Position numbers and translations under genes: made by a program. The notes under the pieces were generated by a model. It ran no database searches and was not told where the DNA came from. It saw only the letters and a program-made list of their open reading frames with translations. Shown in pieces: positions 8,043 through 16,116 of a stretch of 32,217 nucleotides of DNA (positions within the stretch are counted from its first letter, which is position 1; each line of letters starts with the position of its first letter). Source of the DNA: an uncultured Saprospirales bacterium (GTDB lineage Bacteria > Bacteroidota > Bacteroidia > Chitinophagales > Saprospiraceae); the NCBI GenBank assembly GCA_937899855.1, contig CALCCH010000296.1, forward strand, positions 1 to 32,217, read 5' to 3'.

Positions 8043-11000
8043 TTAGCGGTCCTTTTTTTCCAGAAATTTCAAAATCAAGTCCTTGGCGAAGGGCCACTGT
8101 ACCACCGTATTGTCCGCATCCAGGGTCAGGATGTACTGGTCTTCATAAGAAAATTGGGCGTACGGACGTACCGGATCAATCCCTTTTCCCTTCACCAAGA
8201 GCCGACCGTCAAAACCCCGTACCAAGAAACTGCCGTCCCCCGCCGCCGAAATAAAGTAACGCCCGTCCTGACTCACCCCCACCGAATGCACCGAAGCATT
8301 TTGCTGCCCGTGCTCGTAAAGCAGGGCTCCCTCAATCGTCCAAATCCGGGTCGTCTTATCCGTACAACCCGCCACAATGCGCTCGCCCCGACGGTCAAAA
8401 ACCACGTCCAGGACGTCCGCCCCCTCCACGTCAATAGCGCTATACGCTTCCCCCGTTTCGTAATTCCACAGCCGCAGCCGTCGGCCCTCGCTGACCGTCA
8501 GCAGTAGATTGGCCAAACGCTCAGATTTTTGATCCCTCCCCCCGCGTACACTGATCAGATTCCGACGACGGAGAGGCGAAAACTGGACCCGCTGTACCGG
8601 CCCCGTCGCCAAATTGCGAACGAGTTGGCCCGTGGTATCGTAGATCGGTAGCGAATCCAAGTCCTTTACCGCTGCGGCAAAGTAAGCCCCGTCCACCGAA
8701 TAATCGAGCTGGTGGATATAGCCCACCTGAGTAGCGGTCGCTCGTCGCTGTCCGGTGCTGTCCCAGAGAATCAGGCGGCCATCCCGCGAGCCCGTCACCA
8801 CCTGGCGACCGTCCGGTCGGAAGGCCGCTTGGCTGATACCCAACCCTTCCGAACCCACCAGCCGGTAGCCCAGCGTTCCGTCCGACCGCAGCAGCTCAAC
8901 CCCCGTCGGTCGAATCACAAGCAAATCCTGATTCGTAGTGGCGGGTAGGACGCCGGTCAAGCCCTGCCCCGCTGCTCCGCTGCGTCGGGCCAGGCGACTC
9001 TCCAAGGGCCAGTAGCGCAGGGTCCGATCCGACGAACAGGTCCAGATTCCCGGATGCTGGATATCGTACACGGCCTGATTGACCGCTAGTTCGTGTCCGT
9101 TGCAAATGGCAATCAGCTTACCCCGACGCGTCCATACCTTGGCCCGATTGTCTTCCGAAGCGCTGAGGATCACCTGATCCCGATCCGCCATCCGCACTAC
9201 CGTCAGTCGCGAGTCGTGGCTGCTGCCGATGGAGGCAATGACCTCCCCCAGAATCGTTCGCAATTTGATGAGCCCCGTATCGTCCCAGCTCAGGATATTT
9301 TTGGAATTGCGGGTAAATTGCAGACCGCGAATCTCGGCCTCGTGCCCGTAAAGGGTTTTGTAGCGCTCACCGTTGCTCCGCCAAACCGTAAGGTCTCTCT
9401 CGCGATCGCCAGTGGCTACCCACAGTCCATCGGGGGAAAAACTGGCGCAGAGCACCGTCCCTTCGTGGCGCAGCTCGTGCAGCGACACCCCGTTCTGCCA
9501 ATCCCAAATGATGGCCAGATTATCGTAGCCCCAGGTCAGGAGTCGTTGGCCATCGCCGGAAAACTGAACGCCCAAAATCCCGGCCTGGTGCCCGCCCAGC
9601 TCCACCAAAACATCACCCTCTGCCGACCATACCTTGACCATTTTATCCATCCCCACGGTAGCGAGGTAGCGCCCGTCGTTGGTAAAACCCAGGTCATTGA
9701 TCGTCTCCTGATGTTCCAAGCGGGCCAGCATTTCCCCTTCCGCGTTGAGGAGGGCCGCCGCCGTCCCATCGCCCAGTACGGCCAGGCGATCTCCCGGTGC
9801 ATTGTAGAAAACTTTTTGCAGGGACCCAATGGATAAGGGAATCCGCGGGGGCGGATCGTCTTGTGCCAAACGGAGCAGGCGAATGGCTCCGTCCTGGTAA
9901 GCCAGGGCCAGGCTGCCGTCCGCTCCGAAGGCCATGTCGTTCATTTCGCTCGTCGTATCGCGAAAGACCTCGTCGTAAAAGAGGTAACGACCGGGACCAA
10001 TATTTTTGTAGGCAGCATTGAGCAGGGCGCGACGCTGTGGGATGCTGTCCACCAGATCCAGCGCCCGTTCGGCCTGGTCGATGGCCTTGGTGATGTCGCC
10101 AAAGGTCTCGGATTGGAGGATGGAATTGGCGGTTAGCTGGCTGGCGGTACTCAAGCGATTTTGCGCCTCGGCCTCGACGTAGAAACGGTAGGCCATGATG
10201 GCGGCACCGGTGGCGACAAAGGCGAGTAGAAAACCCAGCACGGCCCAGAAAATGGCCACCCGTCGCTTGCGCCGTTCCTGCATGAGGAGTACCGCCTGCT
10301 GTTGGCGTTCGCGCTCCGCGGCGGCGGCGGCTTCTTCCGCCATCCGACGCTCGTAGGACCGCAAAATGGGTTCCACCAAAGTATCGTGGCTGATCTCGTA
10401 GGAGCGCCCCAAGTGGGTATCCTCCGCCCGAATCAGACGACTCCGTAGGAGTTTGGTCAGCAGCTCCGCACCGATCCCAAAATTCTTTTCCTCCACCCCG
10501 GCATTGACCCCTACCCTACGCCCGTCAACGATCAGTCCTTCCTCGATAAATACCCGGGCTTTTTGCTCCTCCGTAGCCGTCAAACGGGCCAGGGCATTTT
10601 CGTAATAGTCGTGCAGGATATTGTCGATGCCCTGCTTGCCATCGTACAGATCCGGCTGTACCAACGGAGTCTGTCCCCTTTGAGCCGCATCGATGATTTC
10701 GTTCTCGATGTGCTGACAAACCAGCTGCAACTGAAAGGATTCCACTTCCAGGTTGTGGTTGACCAGGCTATCGAGAATTTGTTGGAGGGCGAGGGCTTCG
10801 TACTCAAACTTGGGGGATAAAAAACCGGGGCCCGACAAACGGGCGGGCTCCAGGATAGCGGCCTTGGCCTGCTCGGCGAGCAGGGGCTTGAGGTGAAAGC
10901 GGTTTTGGAGGATACTGGGGATTTCATCGGTCAATTCGTCCATCAAACTCAGGCGGTCCGAACGGATGGCCATGATGATCTTAACTGGAACGGGCGAGCA

Positions 11001-11573
11001 CCAAGCGAGCAGCTCGGGCGAACGGTCTTTGAAGGGGATGGAGCGCAGTTTTTTACGAATGGCCAGGGGCAAACGCTCGGCGACCATATCGGCCAATTCG
11101 TCGGTCAGTTCCTGCCGCACTTGGGGGCGGTGGAGAAAGAACTCCTCAAACTGGTCGAAGATGAGAATGGGGATGCGGTAATTCTCGCCCTCCGTAAAAT
11201 CACAGGCCCGCAGGTATTCCCACAAGCTACTGCTTGCATCGTTTTTGTTGGTAAACTGAGCCAACTTATTGGGGTCCAGATACTTGGAAAGCTCAGATTT
11301 GACCGTATTGATGGGGTCCTGGCTCACGTCCTGGATGCGAATTCGGATCGAGCGGTACAATTCGTGGTCCAGTCGGGGGATCACCGCGGCGTTGAGGAGG
11401 GAGCTTTTACCGATACCCGATTTGGAAAAAAGGACGACCAGCGGTTTGGCCTTCACCAGGGCGTAGAGCTTACGGGTCTCCATGGCCCGACCAAAGAAAA
11501 GGTTGCGCTCGTTCAGCTCAAACGCCCGGATTCCCGGGTAGCGGCTTTTGCCCCGTGCTTCGATTTCGCTCAT
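8043..11573 (-). CDS. nSTAND1-type NTPase with membrane segment and C-terminal WD40 repeats
   Basis: The start is ATG 11573, which overlaps the upstream TGA as ATGA; the open frame also reaches a TTG at 11615, but the overlap start is far better. The 1176-residue protein begins with the nSTAND1 signature RYPGIRAF ... LFFGR (11-29), then a Walker A SKSGIGKSS (50-58, first Gly replaced by Ser), Walker B PILIFDQFEE (135-144), and the winged-helix motif YEISHDTLVEP (392-402). A basic stretch (ERRKRR, 433-438) precedes one membrane helix (about 439-462). From about residue 540 to the end there are some 14-15 WD40-like repeats (for example RYLATVGMDKMVKVW, RQVVTGSRDGRLILW), enough for two propellers. 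STAND proteins act as ATP-switched sensors that oligomerise on detecting a ligand, often in immunity. The partner is probably the co-translated SIR2::TIR protein. Confidence 0.9.
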   Translation of the reverse strand: MSEIEARGKSRYPGIRAFELNERNLFFGRAMETRKLYALVKAKPLVVLFSKSGIGKSSLLNAAVIPRLDHELYRSIRIRIQDVSQDPINTVKSELSKYLDPNKLAQFTNKNDASSSLWEYLRACDFTEGENYRIPILIFDQFEEFFLHRPQVRQELTDELADMVAERLPLAIRKKLRSIPFKDRSPELLAWCSPVPVKIIMAIRSDRLSLMDELTDEIPSILQNRFHLKPLLAEQAKAAILEPARLSGPGFLSPKFEYEALALQQILDSLVNHNLEVESFQLQLVCQHIENEIIDAAQRGQTPLVQPDLYDGKQGIDNILHDYYENALARLTATEEQKARVFIEEGLIVDGRRVGVNAGVEEKNFGIGAELLTKLLRSRLIRAEDTHLGRSYEISHDTLVEPILRSYERRMAEEAAAAAERERQQQAVLLMQERRKRRVAIFWAVLGFLLAFVATGAAIMAYRFYVEAEAQNRLSTASQLTANSILQSETFGDITKAIDQAERALDLVDSIPQRRALLNAAYKNIGPGRYLFYDEVFRDTTSEMNDMAFGADGSLALAYQDGAIRLLRLAQDDPPPRIPLSIGSLQKVFYNAPGDRLAVLGDGTAAALLNAEGEMLARLEHQETINDLGFTNDGRYLATVGMDKMVKVWSAEGDVLVELGGHQAGILGVQFSGDGQRLLTWGYDNLAIIWDWQNGVSLHELRHEGTVLCASFSPDGLWVATGDRERDLTVWRSNGERYKTLYGHEAEIRGLQFTRNSKNILSWDDTGLIKLRTILGEVIASIGSSHDSRLTVVRMADRDQVILSASEDNRAKVWTRRGKLIAICNGHELAVNQAVYDIQHPGIWTCSSDRTLRYWPLESRLARRSGAAGQGLTGVLPATTNQDLLVIRPTGVELLRSDGTLGYRLVGSEGLGISQAAFRPDGRQVVTGSRDGRLILWDSTGQRRATATQVGYIHQLDYSVDGAYFAAAVKDLDSLPIYDTTGQLVRNLATGPVQRVQFSPLRRRNLISVRGGRDQKSERLANLLLTVSEGRRLRLWNYETGEAYSAIDVEGADVLDVVFDRRGERIVAGCTDKTTRIWTIEGALLYEHGQQNASVHSVGVSQDGRYFISAAGDGSFLVRGFDGRLLVKGKGIDPVRPYAQFSYEDQYILTLDADNTVVQWPFAKDLILKFLEKKDR

Positions 11574-12874
11574 CGGCTGATCCGCGATTTGAATTCGTTG
11601 ATAATGGTTTGCCAAGCCTCATCCCGCGAGTCCCACTCCGAGGCATCGGTCACCGGCTTGCGACTGCTTGGCAGGGGAGACAAGCGACGCAGGTCGGCAC
11701 TGCTCTCCCAATCGCTCGGACGCAGTAGGATGGGAAATACTTTGGCCTCTTGCCGCTCGTGCAAATCCAGAGCGAGGCGCAATTTGGTTTGGTGCAAGTG
11801 ATCGTTGGCCAAAAAGTCGGGACTGAGGAGCAAGAGTACAACCTCGGATTCCCGAATTTTGTCCAAGATATCCGAATCCTCCGTCCCCACCTCAAATTTT
11901 AAGCGATACCACAGCTCTACCTCCCGGTTGTGCTCCATTTGTCGCAACCAGGTGATGAGTTCGGATTGCAGGGGTTCGTCCTTGCCGTCACTTACGATAA
12001 ATACGGTCTGGGTCTCCACCCGCTCCTGGGGAGCCGCCGGCTGGATTTTCGCACTGAGCGATTCGGTAAAGGCCTCCATTTCCTGCTCCACGAAGTAGAA
12101 GCTAAAACGCTTGGCGTAAAATTCTCGGGTCTTCGGGGAAACGGGATAGTGGGGCGTCTTGGGCGAAAAAGTCGAATTCTCTTCCCGCAGGTTGAGGCTG
12201 TCCAGCAGGAGGCGAAACTGCCAATTTTCCAGGTTAAAGCCAAGAAAAAGGTAGGTTTTGCGGTGGTCGAACTGCCCCAGGATTTCGTTGGGAATCCGCG
12301 GATCATCTTTGACGACATTGCGGATAAATTCCAGTTGGTTGTTGTCGGTCAGCACCAGCGACTCGGGCTGCGCCATGGTGCCGAATAAATTGTACACCAG
12401 CGGCTGCTCCACCGTGATCATATCGCCCTCGATGACCTCGTGATGGTCGCGTTGGAAATTGTAGTAATGACTGACACAAGTCTTGCCTCTTTCGCGCAGG
12501 GCACGTTCCATATAATCGTCGGGAGTGGTATTGATGATGAGGTGCAGCGGCAATTGTGCCAGCTGGTGATAGATATCGGGAATCTCGACGGTATTTTGCT
12601 CCAGGAAGTCTTTGGAAATATCCTCCAGATCCACCCGCCGGGCTCCTTCGATACTCAAAAACTGCTGGGCGATGTAGGGCAACTCCCGCTTAGATTGCTC
12701 ATCGAAGGCGATGCCGCTGTCGACGAGAAACTGGCTGAGGTGGATCGATAATTCTTCCACCAGCGAGCGCCACTGGCCATCGGCTAGCTTGCCGGGCATC
12801 CGCGGCCCCAACATCAGGATACAGCGTTCTTCCTTAAAATCCCGACTCAATCGGTTCCACTGTAGTACGTTCAT
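11570..12874 (-). CDS. SIR2-like and TIR domain protein
   Basis: The start is ATG 12874, 5 bases after the upstream stop; the longer frame to 13048 runs into the neighbouring gene in the wrong style. The 434-residue protein has a SIR2-like domain (about 15-220: ERCILMLGP, IINTTPDDYMERAL, VYNLFGTMAQPESLVLT, TYLFLGFNLENWQFRLLL) and a C-terminal TIR domain (about 288-430: TQTVFIVSDGKDE, EVVLLLLSPDFLANDHL, AKVFPILLRPSDW). Related domains cleave NAD+ in anti-phage defence. Here the SIR2 His is Phe164 (NLFG for NLHG), the TTNxD Asn is Thr117, and the TIR catalytic Glu position is Lys364, judged by alignment from memory. So both domains may only bind or assemble. It overlaps the nSTAND gene by ATGA, which suggests a complex with it. 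Confidence 0.85.
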   Translation of the reverse strand: MNVLQWNRLSRDFKEERCILMLGPRMPGKLADGQWRSLVEELSIHLSQFLVDSGIAFDEQSKRELPYIAQQFLSIEGARRVDLEDISKDFLEQNTVEIPDIYHQLAQLPLHLIINTTPDDYMERALRERGKTCVSHYYNFQRDHHEVIEGDMITVEQPLVYNLFGTMAQPESLVLTDNNQLEFIRNVVKDDPRIPNEILGQFDHRKTYLFLGFNLENWQFRLLLDSLNLREENSTFSPKTPHYPVSPKTREFYAKRFSFYFVEQEMEAFTESLSAKIQPAAPQERVETQTVFIVSDGKDEPLQSELITWLRQMEHNREVELWYRLKFEVGTEDSDILDKIRESEVVLLLLSPDFLANDHLHQTKLRLALDLHERQEAKVFPILLRPSDWESSADLRRLSPLPSSRKPVTDASEWDSRDEAWQTIINEFKSRISR

Positions 12875-12879
12875 GCCGT

Positions 12880-14871
12880 TTATTGTAATTCCAATAAATT
12901 TTCCATGGCGTAGCCCGCAAAACGCGTCAGGGGAAATTCGCGTTGGATACGCCGGTAATACGCCTTGGCGCGCTCGCAGGCCACGGGACGGGCCACGTCG
13001 CTGTAGCAGTAGGCCAAGCAGCAGTTGCGATAGCCCATGGCCACCCAATTGAGGGCATTGTCGCGGGCATTGCCCTCGGGGTATTCACGCAGCAGTTGGT
13101 CCAAAGTCGCCTCCGCCTCTGCCAACTTACCGAGGACCATCGCCTGAACGTACACCAGCTCCGCCAGCGCATCATCAGCCAGGGTACTTTGGGGATACCG
13201 CCGGAGCATTTCGCGGAGCTCCGCCTCCACCGCCGAGGGATTGCGGTCCCGCATCATGACGATTTTGAGGTACATCAGGGCCGACAAATCCTGGGTATCG
13301 CCCAGCTTTCGCAGGGACTGCTCGATAAAGCGAAAAGCCGTTTCGGAATCGCGAAAGTCGCTGCGCAAACCACTGACGACCATGGAATAACGCCGGGGAT
13401 CGTCACTGGGCAAAGCCTGGATTTCGGCCAGGCGGTTGATCAGGCTTTTCAAATCGTTTTTAGCGGGATAATCCTTGGCAATCAGCAATTGGGCAACCCG
13501 TTTGGTATCGTCAAAACGCTGCTCCTGAAAGGACTTTTTGGCCAGTTGTACCAATCCCGGCACCTTGTACGACTCGTACTGGGGCTCTTCCAAAACCCGC
13601 AGGGCCTCCTCAAAACTCAGCCGCTCCACCAGATTGATGATCACCGACTCGTTGTGATACGGCGAGCGCTCCACCTCCTGGCTTTCGATGAGGGCGCGCA
13701 ATTGGGATTGGCTGAGAAAAGGGGTAATGGATACTTCCAGCGCCTCGGGAAACCGAAAGTCCTCCTCATAATCCCGATTACCGAGCTGGTTTACGCGCTT
13801 GATCCAGCGGATGCAATCGTCGTAGCGGCCCAATTGGGCGTAGACCCAGGCTACCCAGTAAGCCGCATCATCGGCGTGCGGGCGTTGGGGATAATTTTCC
13901 ACGTATTCGGTAAAAAAGCCGATCGCTTTTTCTCCCGCTTCCACTAAGGGCCCTTCCTCCATCTCGACATACTTCAGCAGGCGATCAAAAACGGGATATG
14001 GATAGGTATCGGCGGCATCGTAGCCCATTTCGCGCATCTCCTCGGTCCGCTCGGCCTTCCAGATGACGCGCATCTGCTCGTAGCCAGCATTGAAAAGCAG
14101 TACGTCGCGGAGGATGCTCTCCGGGTAGTACTGGAGGGCGATGCCGGGTTGTTGGCGGTAATAATAGAGGTGATCCAAAAAAGGGTCGGCGATCTTTTGA
14201 TCGAGGATTTGGTCAACTGCCGTCTCCAGGGGATTGTCAAAACTGGCGTACTCGATAATGGTCTGGCTGTGGATGCCCTCCTGGAGTGTAGACATGAGGT
14301 TGCGAGGGATGACCGCCAGGGCCAGGGAAGGCAGCTTTTCCCCGTAGTCGCTCCGCAATTGCTCGACCAAGCGGATCGCTTGGTCAAAACCACTTTGGAG
14401 CGCGTACTTACGGAGGCAGATCGATAAGTCGTATTTCAGCTCGTAGTTCCATACTTGTCGCCGTTTGTCCCGTCGCAGTACTTCGATGGCCGCGCGGTCG
14501 GGCAGTTGGGCGCCGTCGTATGCGGCTACCAGATAGCCATGCAATTCATCCTGACTACTGAAATTGGTTCGGCCAAAGTACCGCGCCAACTCGGCGGTAG
14601 CCGTTTCGAGCTGTCCACTTTCGTAGGCACTCAGGGCACTGCGAAGGGAGGGATCGACTGCGGGGTGCTGGTTCCAATCTACGGGGGTTCCGACAAAACT
14701 TACGGGAGATTGGTCGACGTTGTCGAGCCGGTCACGATCATCCTGGCCTACGTTTACGGGAGGGGCCGCTTCGGTGCTGCCGTTCGCATTGGAGGGAGCG
14801 GTGTTTTCACAAGCACCCAGTAGTAGCCCCAGACCGAGGATCCAAAATTTATAGTAAAGAGGGGGTTTCAT
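12880..14871 (-). CDS. Repeat-rich (TPR-like) lipoprotein, first gene of the STAND operon
   Basis: The start is ATG 14871 (MKPPLYYKFW), giving 663 residues; the open frame continues upstream to 14937 but the signal peptide begins here. A lipoprotein signal with LLLGAC places the lipidated Cys at residue 21, followed by a low-complexity Asn/Ser/Pro linker. The rest is helical with degenerate tetratricopeptide-like units, clearest near HADDAAYWVAWVYAQLGRYDDCIRWI and in the last 150 residues (TLADDALAELVYVQAMVLGKL, NARDNALNWVAMGYRNC), which resemble the TPRs of YbgF/BamD-type envelope proteins. It is likely a periplasmic scaffold on a membrane. The SIR2::TIR gene follows after 5 bases, so the three genes are one operon; a role as the outer sensor or ligand-binding part is inference. 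Confidence 0.75.
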   Translation of the reverse strand: MKPPLYYKFWILGLGLLLGACENTAPSNANGSTEAAPPVNVGQDDRDRLDNVDQSPVSFVGTPVDWNQHPAVDPSLRSALSAYESGQLETATAELARYFGRTNFSSQDELHGYLVAAYDGAQLPDRAAIEVLRRDKRRQVWNYELKYDLSICLRKYALQSGFDQAIRLVEQLRSDYGEKLPSLALAVIPRNLMSTLQEGIHSQTIIEYASFDNPLETAVDQILDQKIADPFLDHLYYYRQQPGIALQYYPESILRDVLLFNAGYEQMRVIWKAERTEEMREMGYDAADTYPYPVFDRLLKYVEMEEGPLVEAGEKAIGFFTEYVENYPQRPHADDAAYWVAWVYAQLGRYDDCIRWIKRVNQLGNRDYEEDFRFPEALEVSITPFLSQSQLRALIESQEVERSPYHNESVIINLVERLSFEEALRVLEEPQYESYKVPGLVQLAKKSFQEQRFDDTKRVAQLLIAKDYPAKNDLKSLINRLAEIQALPSDDPRRYSMVVSGLRSDFRDSETAFRFIEQSLRKLGDTQDLSALMYLKIVMMRDRNPSAVEAELREMLRRYPQSTLADDALAELVYVQAMVLGKLAEAEATLDQLLREYPEGNARDNALNWVAMGYRNCCLAYCYSDVARPVACERAKAYYRRIQREFPLTRFAGYAMENLLELQ

Positions 14872-14907
14872 CAAAGCAGGTACTGGTTTGCGATGGTGGC
14901 GTACCCG

Positions 14908-14938
14908 TAAATTTAACATTATTTCCAAGGCCAACAAA
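14908..14938 (-). promoter_or_regulatory. Promoter of the lipoprotein/SIR2::TIR/STAND operon
   Basis: Read on the minus strand, TTTG (14938-14935) is followed after exactly 19 bases by TAAATTTA (14915-14908), matching the Bacteroidetes pattern TTTG-N19-TAnnTTTG except for the last base. It lies 36 bases before the lipoprotein ATG and is the only good candidate in the gap. Confidence 0.55.
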
Positions 14939-14995
14939 AAGAGGCCAATAAATATTAGCTTTTTCAGCTATTTATACGGGTAGGTCGCAAGTCCA

Positions 14996-16073
14996 CTATT
15001 TCCCCATCATCAAAAAGGCCTTGAGAAAGGCATCGATATTGCCGTCGAGCACGCTATCGGTTTGGCTGGTTTGGTAATTGGAGCGGTGGTCTTTGACGCG
15101 CCGATCATCCAGCACGTAGGAGCGAATCTGCGCCCCCCATTCGATTTTGGTTTTTCCCGCCTCAATCTTATCGCGCTCGGCGTGCTGCTTTTTCAGCTCC
15201 GCCTCGTACAAGCGCGATTTGAGCATCTTGATGGCCTTTTCGCGATTGAGGTGCTGGGAGCGCTCTTCCTGACATTCCACCACAATGCCCGAGGGCAAGT
15301 GGCGCAGACGCACCGCCGACTCCGTCTTGTTGACGTGCTGCCCCCCCGCCCCACTGGCCCGGAAGGTATCCCAGTCCAAATCCGCGGGGTTGACCTCAAT
15401 CGCAATGGTATCGTCGATCATGGGATGCACAAATACCGAGGCAAAAGAAGTCTGCCGCTTGCCCTGCGCATTGAAGGGGCTGATGCGGACCAAGCGGTGT
15501 ACCCCATTTTCTCCTTTGAGGTAGCCGTAGGTGTAGTCACCCGTAATTTCGAGAACGGCCGATTTGATGCCCGCTACGTCCCCATCCACCCGGTGCAACT
15601 CCTTGGCCTTGTGGCCCTGCTTAACCGCCCACATCAGGTACATACGCAACAGCATCTCGGACCAATCACAACTTTCGGTCCCACCGGCTCCCGCGTTGAT
15701 CTCCAACAGACAACTCAGTTCGTCCTCGGGTTGGTTGAGGGTGGATCGGAACTCCAAATCTTCGACGAGCTCGACCGTAGCGCTATACTTCTGCGCCACC
15801 TCCTCTTCGCTGGCTTCGCCCTCCTTGAGGAATTCTTGTAGCACCTCCAGATCATCGAGTTCGGTGGCTACCTCTTGGTATTGCGAGACCCAATTCTCAT
15901 CGGCCTTGATGGCTTTTAGAATGGTTTTGGCACGGTCCTGATCGTTCCAAAAGTTGGGATCCTGGGACAGTTGCTTGTTCTCCTCTATCTGTTGAAGTCG
16001 GCGAGGGACGTCAAAGATAGTGGTTTAGCACGTCCAACCGATCTTGCAGTTTTTTAAATTGTTCGCTAGTCAT
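14996..16073 (-). CDS. prfB: Peptide chain release factor 2, with programmed +1 frameshift
   Basis: Release factor 2 recognises UGA and UAA and triggers peptide release on the ribosome. Translation starts at ATG 16073 (MTSEQFKKLQDRLDVLNHYL, 20 codons), meets CTT TGA C, and continues in the +1 frame from GAC (16012) to the stop at 14996, giving 358 residues, close to the usual 360-365. The second part has the SPF motif (RISPFNAQGKR) that reads stop codons and the catalytic GGQ (SGAGGQHVNKTES). The frame used for the second part alone begins inside the protein at 15844 and is not a true start. The in-frame UGA makes production depend on RF2 scarcity, an autoregulatory loop known in most bacteria. 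It follows the FKBP lipoprotein gene by 43 bases. Confidence 0.97.
16010..16019 (-). promoter_or_regulatory. prfB +1 frameshift site (TAT CTT TGA C)
   Basis: The minus strand carries the slip codon CTT (16016-16014), the stop TGA (16013-16011) and a following C, the same CUU-UGA-C heptanucleotide as in Escherichia coli. The stretch just upstream reads CTAAACCAC and lacks the AGGGGG Shine-Dalgarno-like stimulator found in proteobacteria. Confidence 0.95.
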
Positions 16074-16116
16074 GGAAAACGCTGGTTAATCAATCAAATG
16101 GAAATGGGGAGGATGC

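Noticed and set aside
10893-11801. Open frame of 302 codons on the plus strand
   Set aside because: It is antisense across the boundary of two good genes (STAND and SIR2::TIR).
12875-13048. Longer N-terminus for the SIR2::TIR protein
   Set aside because: The extra residues overlap the 3' end of the lipoprotein gene, look like an off-frame reading, and an ATG follows the stop by 5 bases.
12943-13947. Open frame of 334 codons on the plus strand
   Set aside because: It is the antisense shadow of the TPR-like lipoprotein gene.
14956-14970. Short hairpin TAGCT/AGCTA after prfB
   Set aside because: Only 5 AT-rich base pairs and no T run on the minus strand, so not called a terminator.
16011-16013. 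In-frame TGA in prfB as a sign of a broken gene
   Set aside because: It is the normal programmed frameshift; both halves join at CTT TGA C into a full-length protein.
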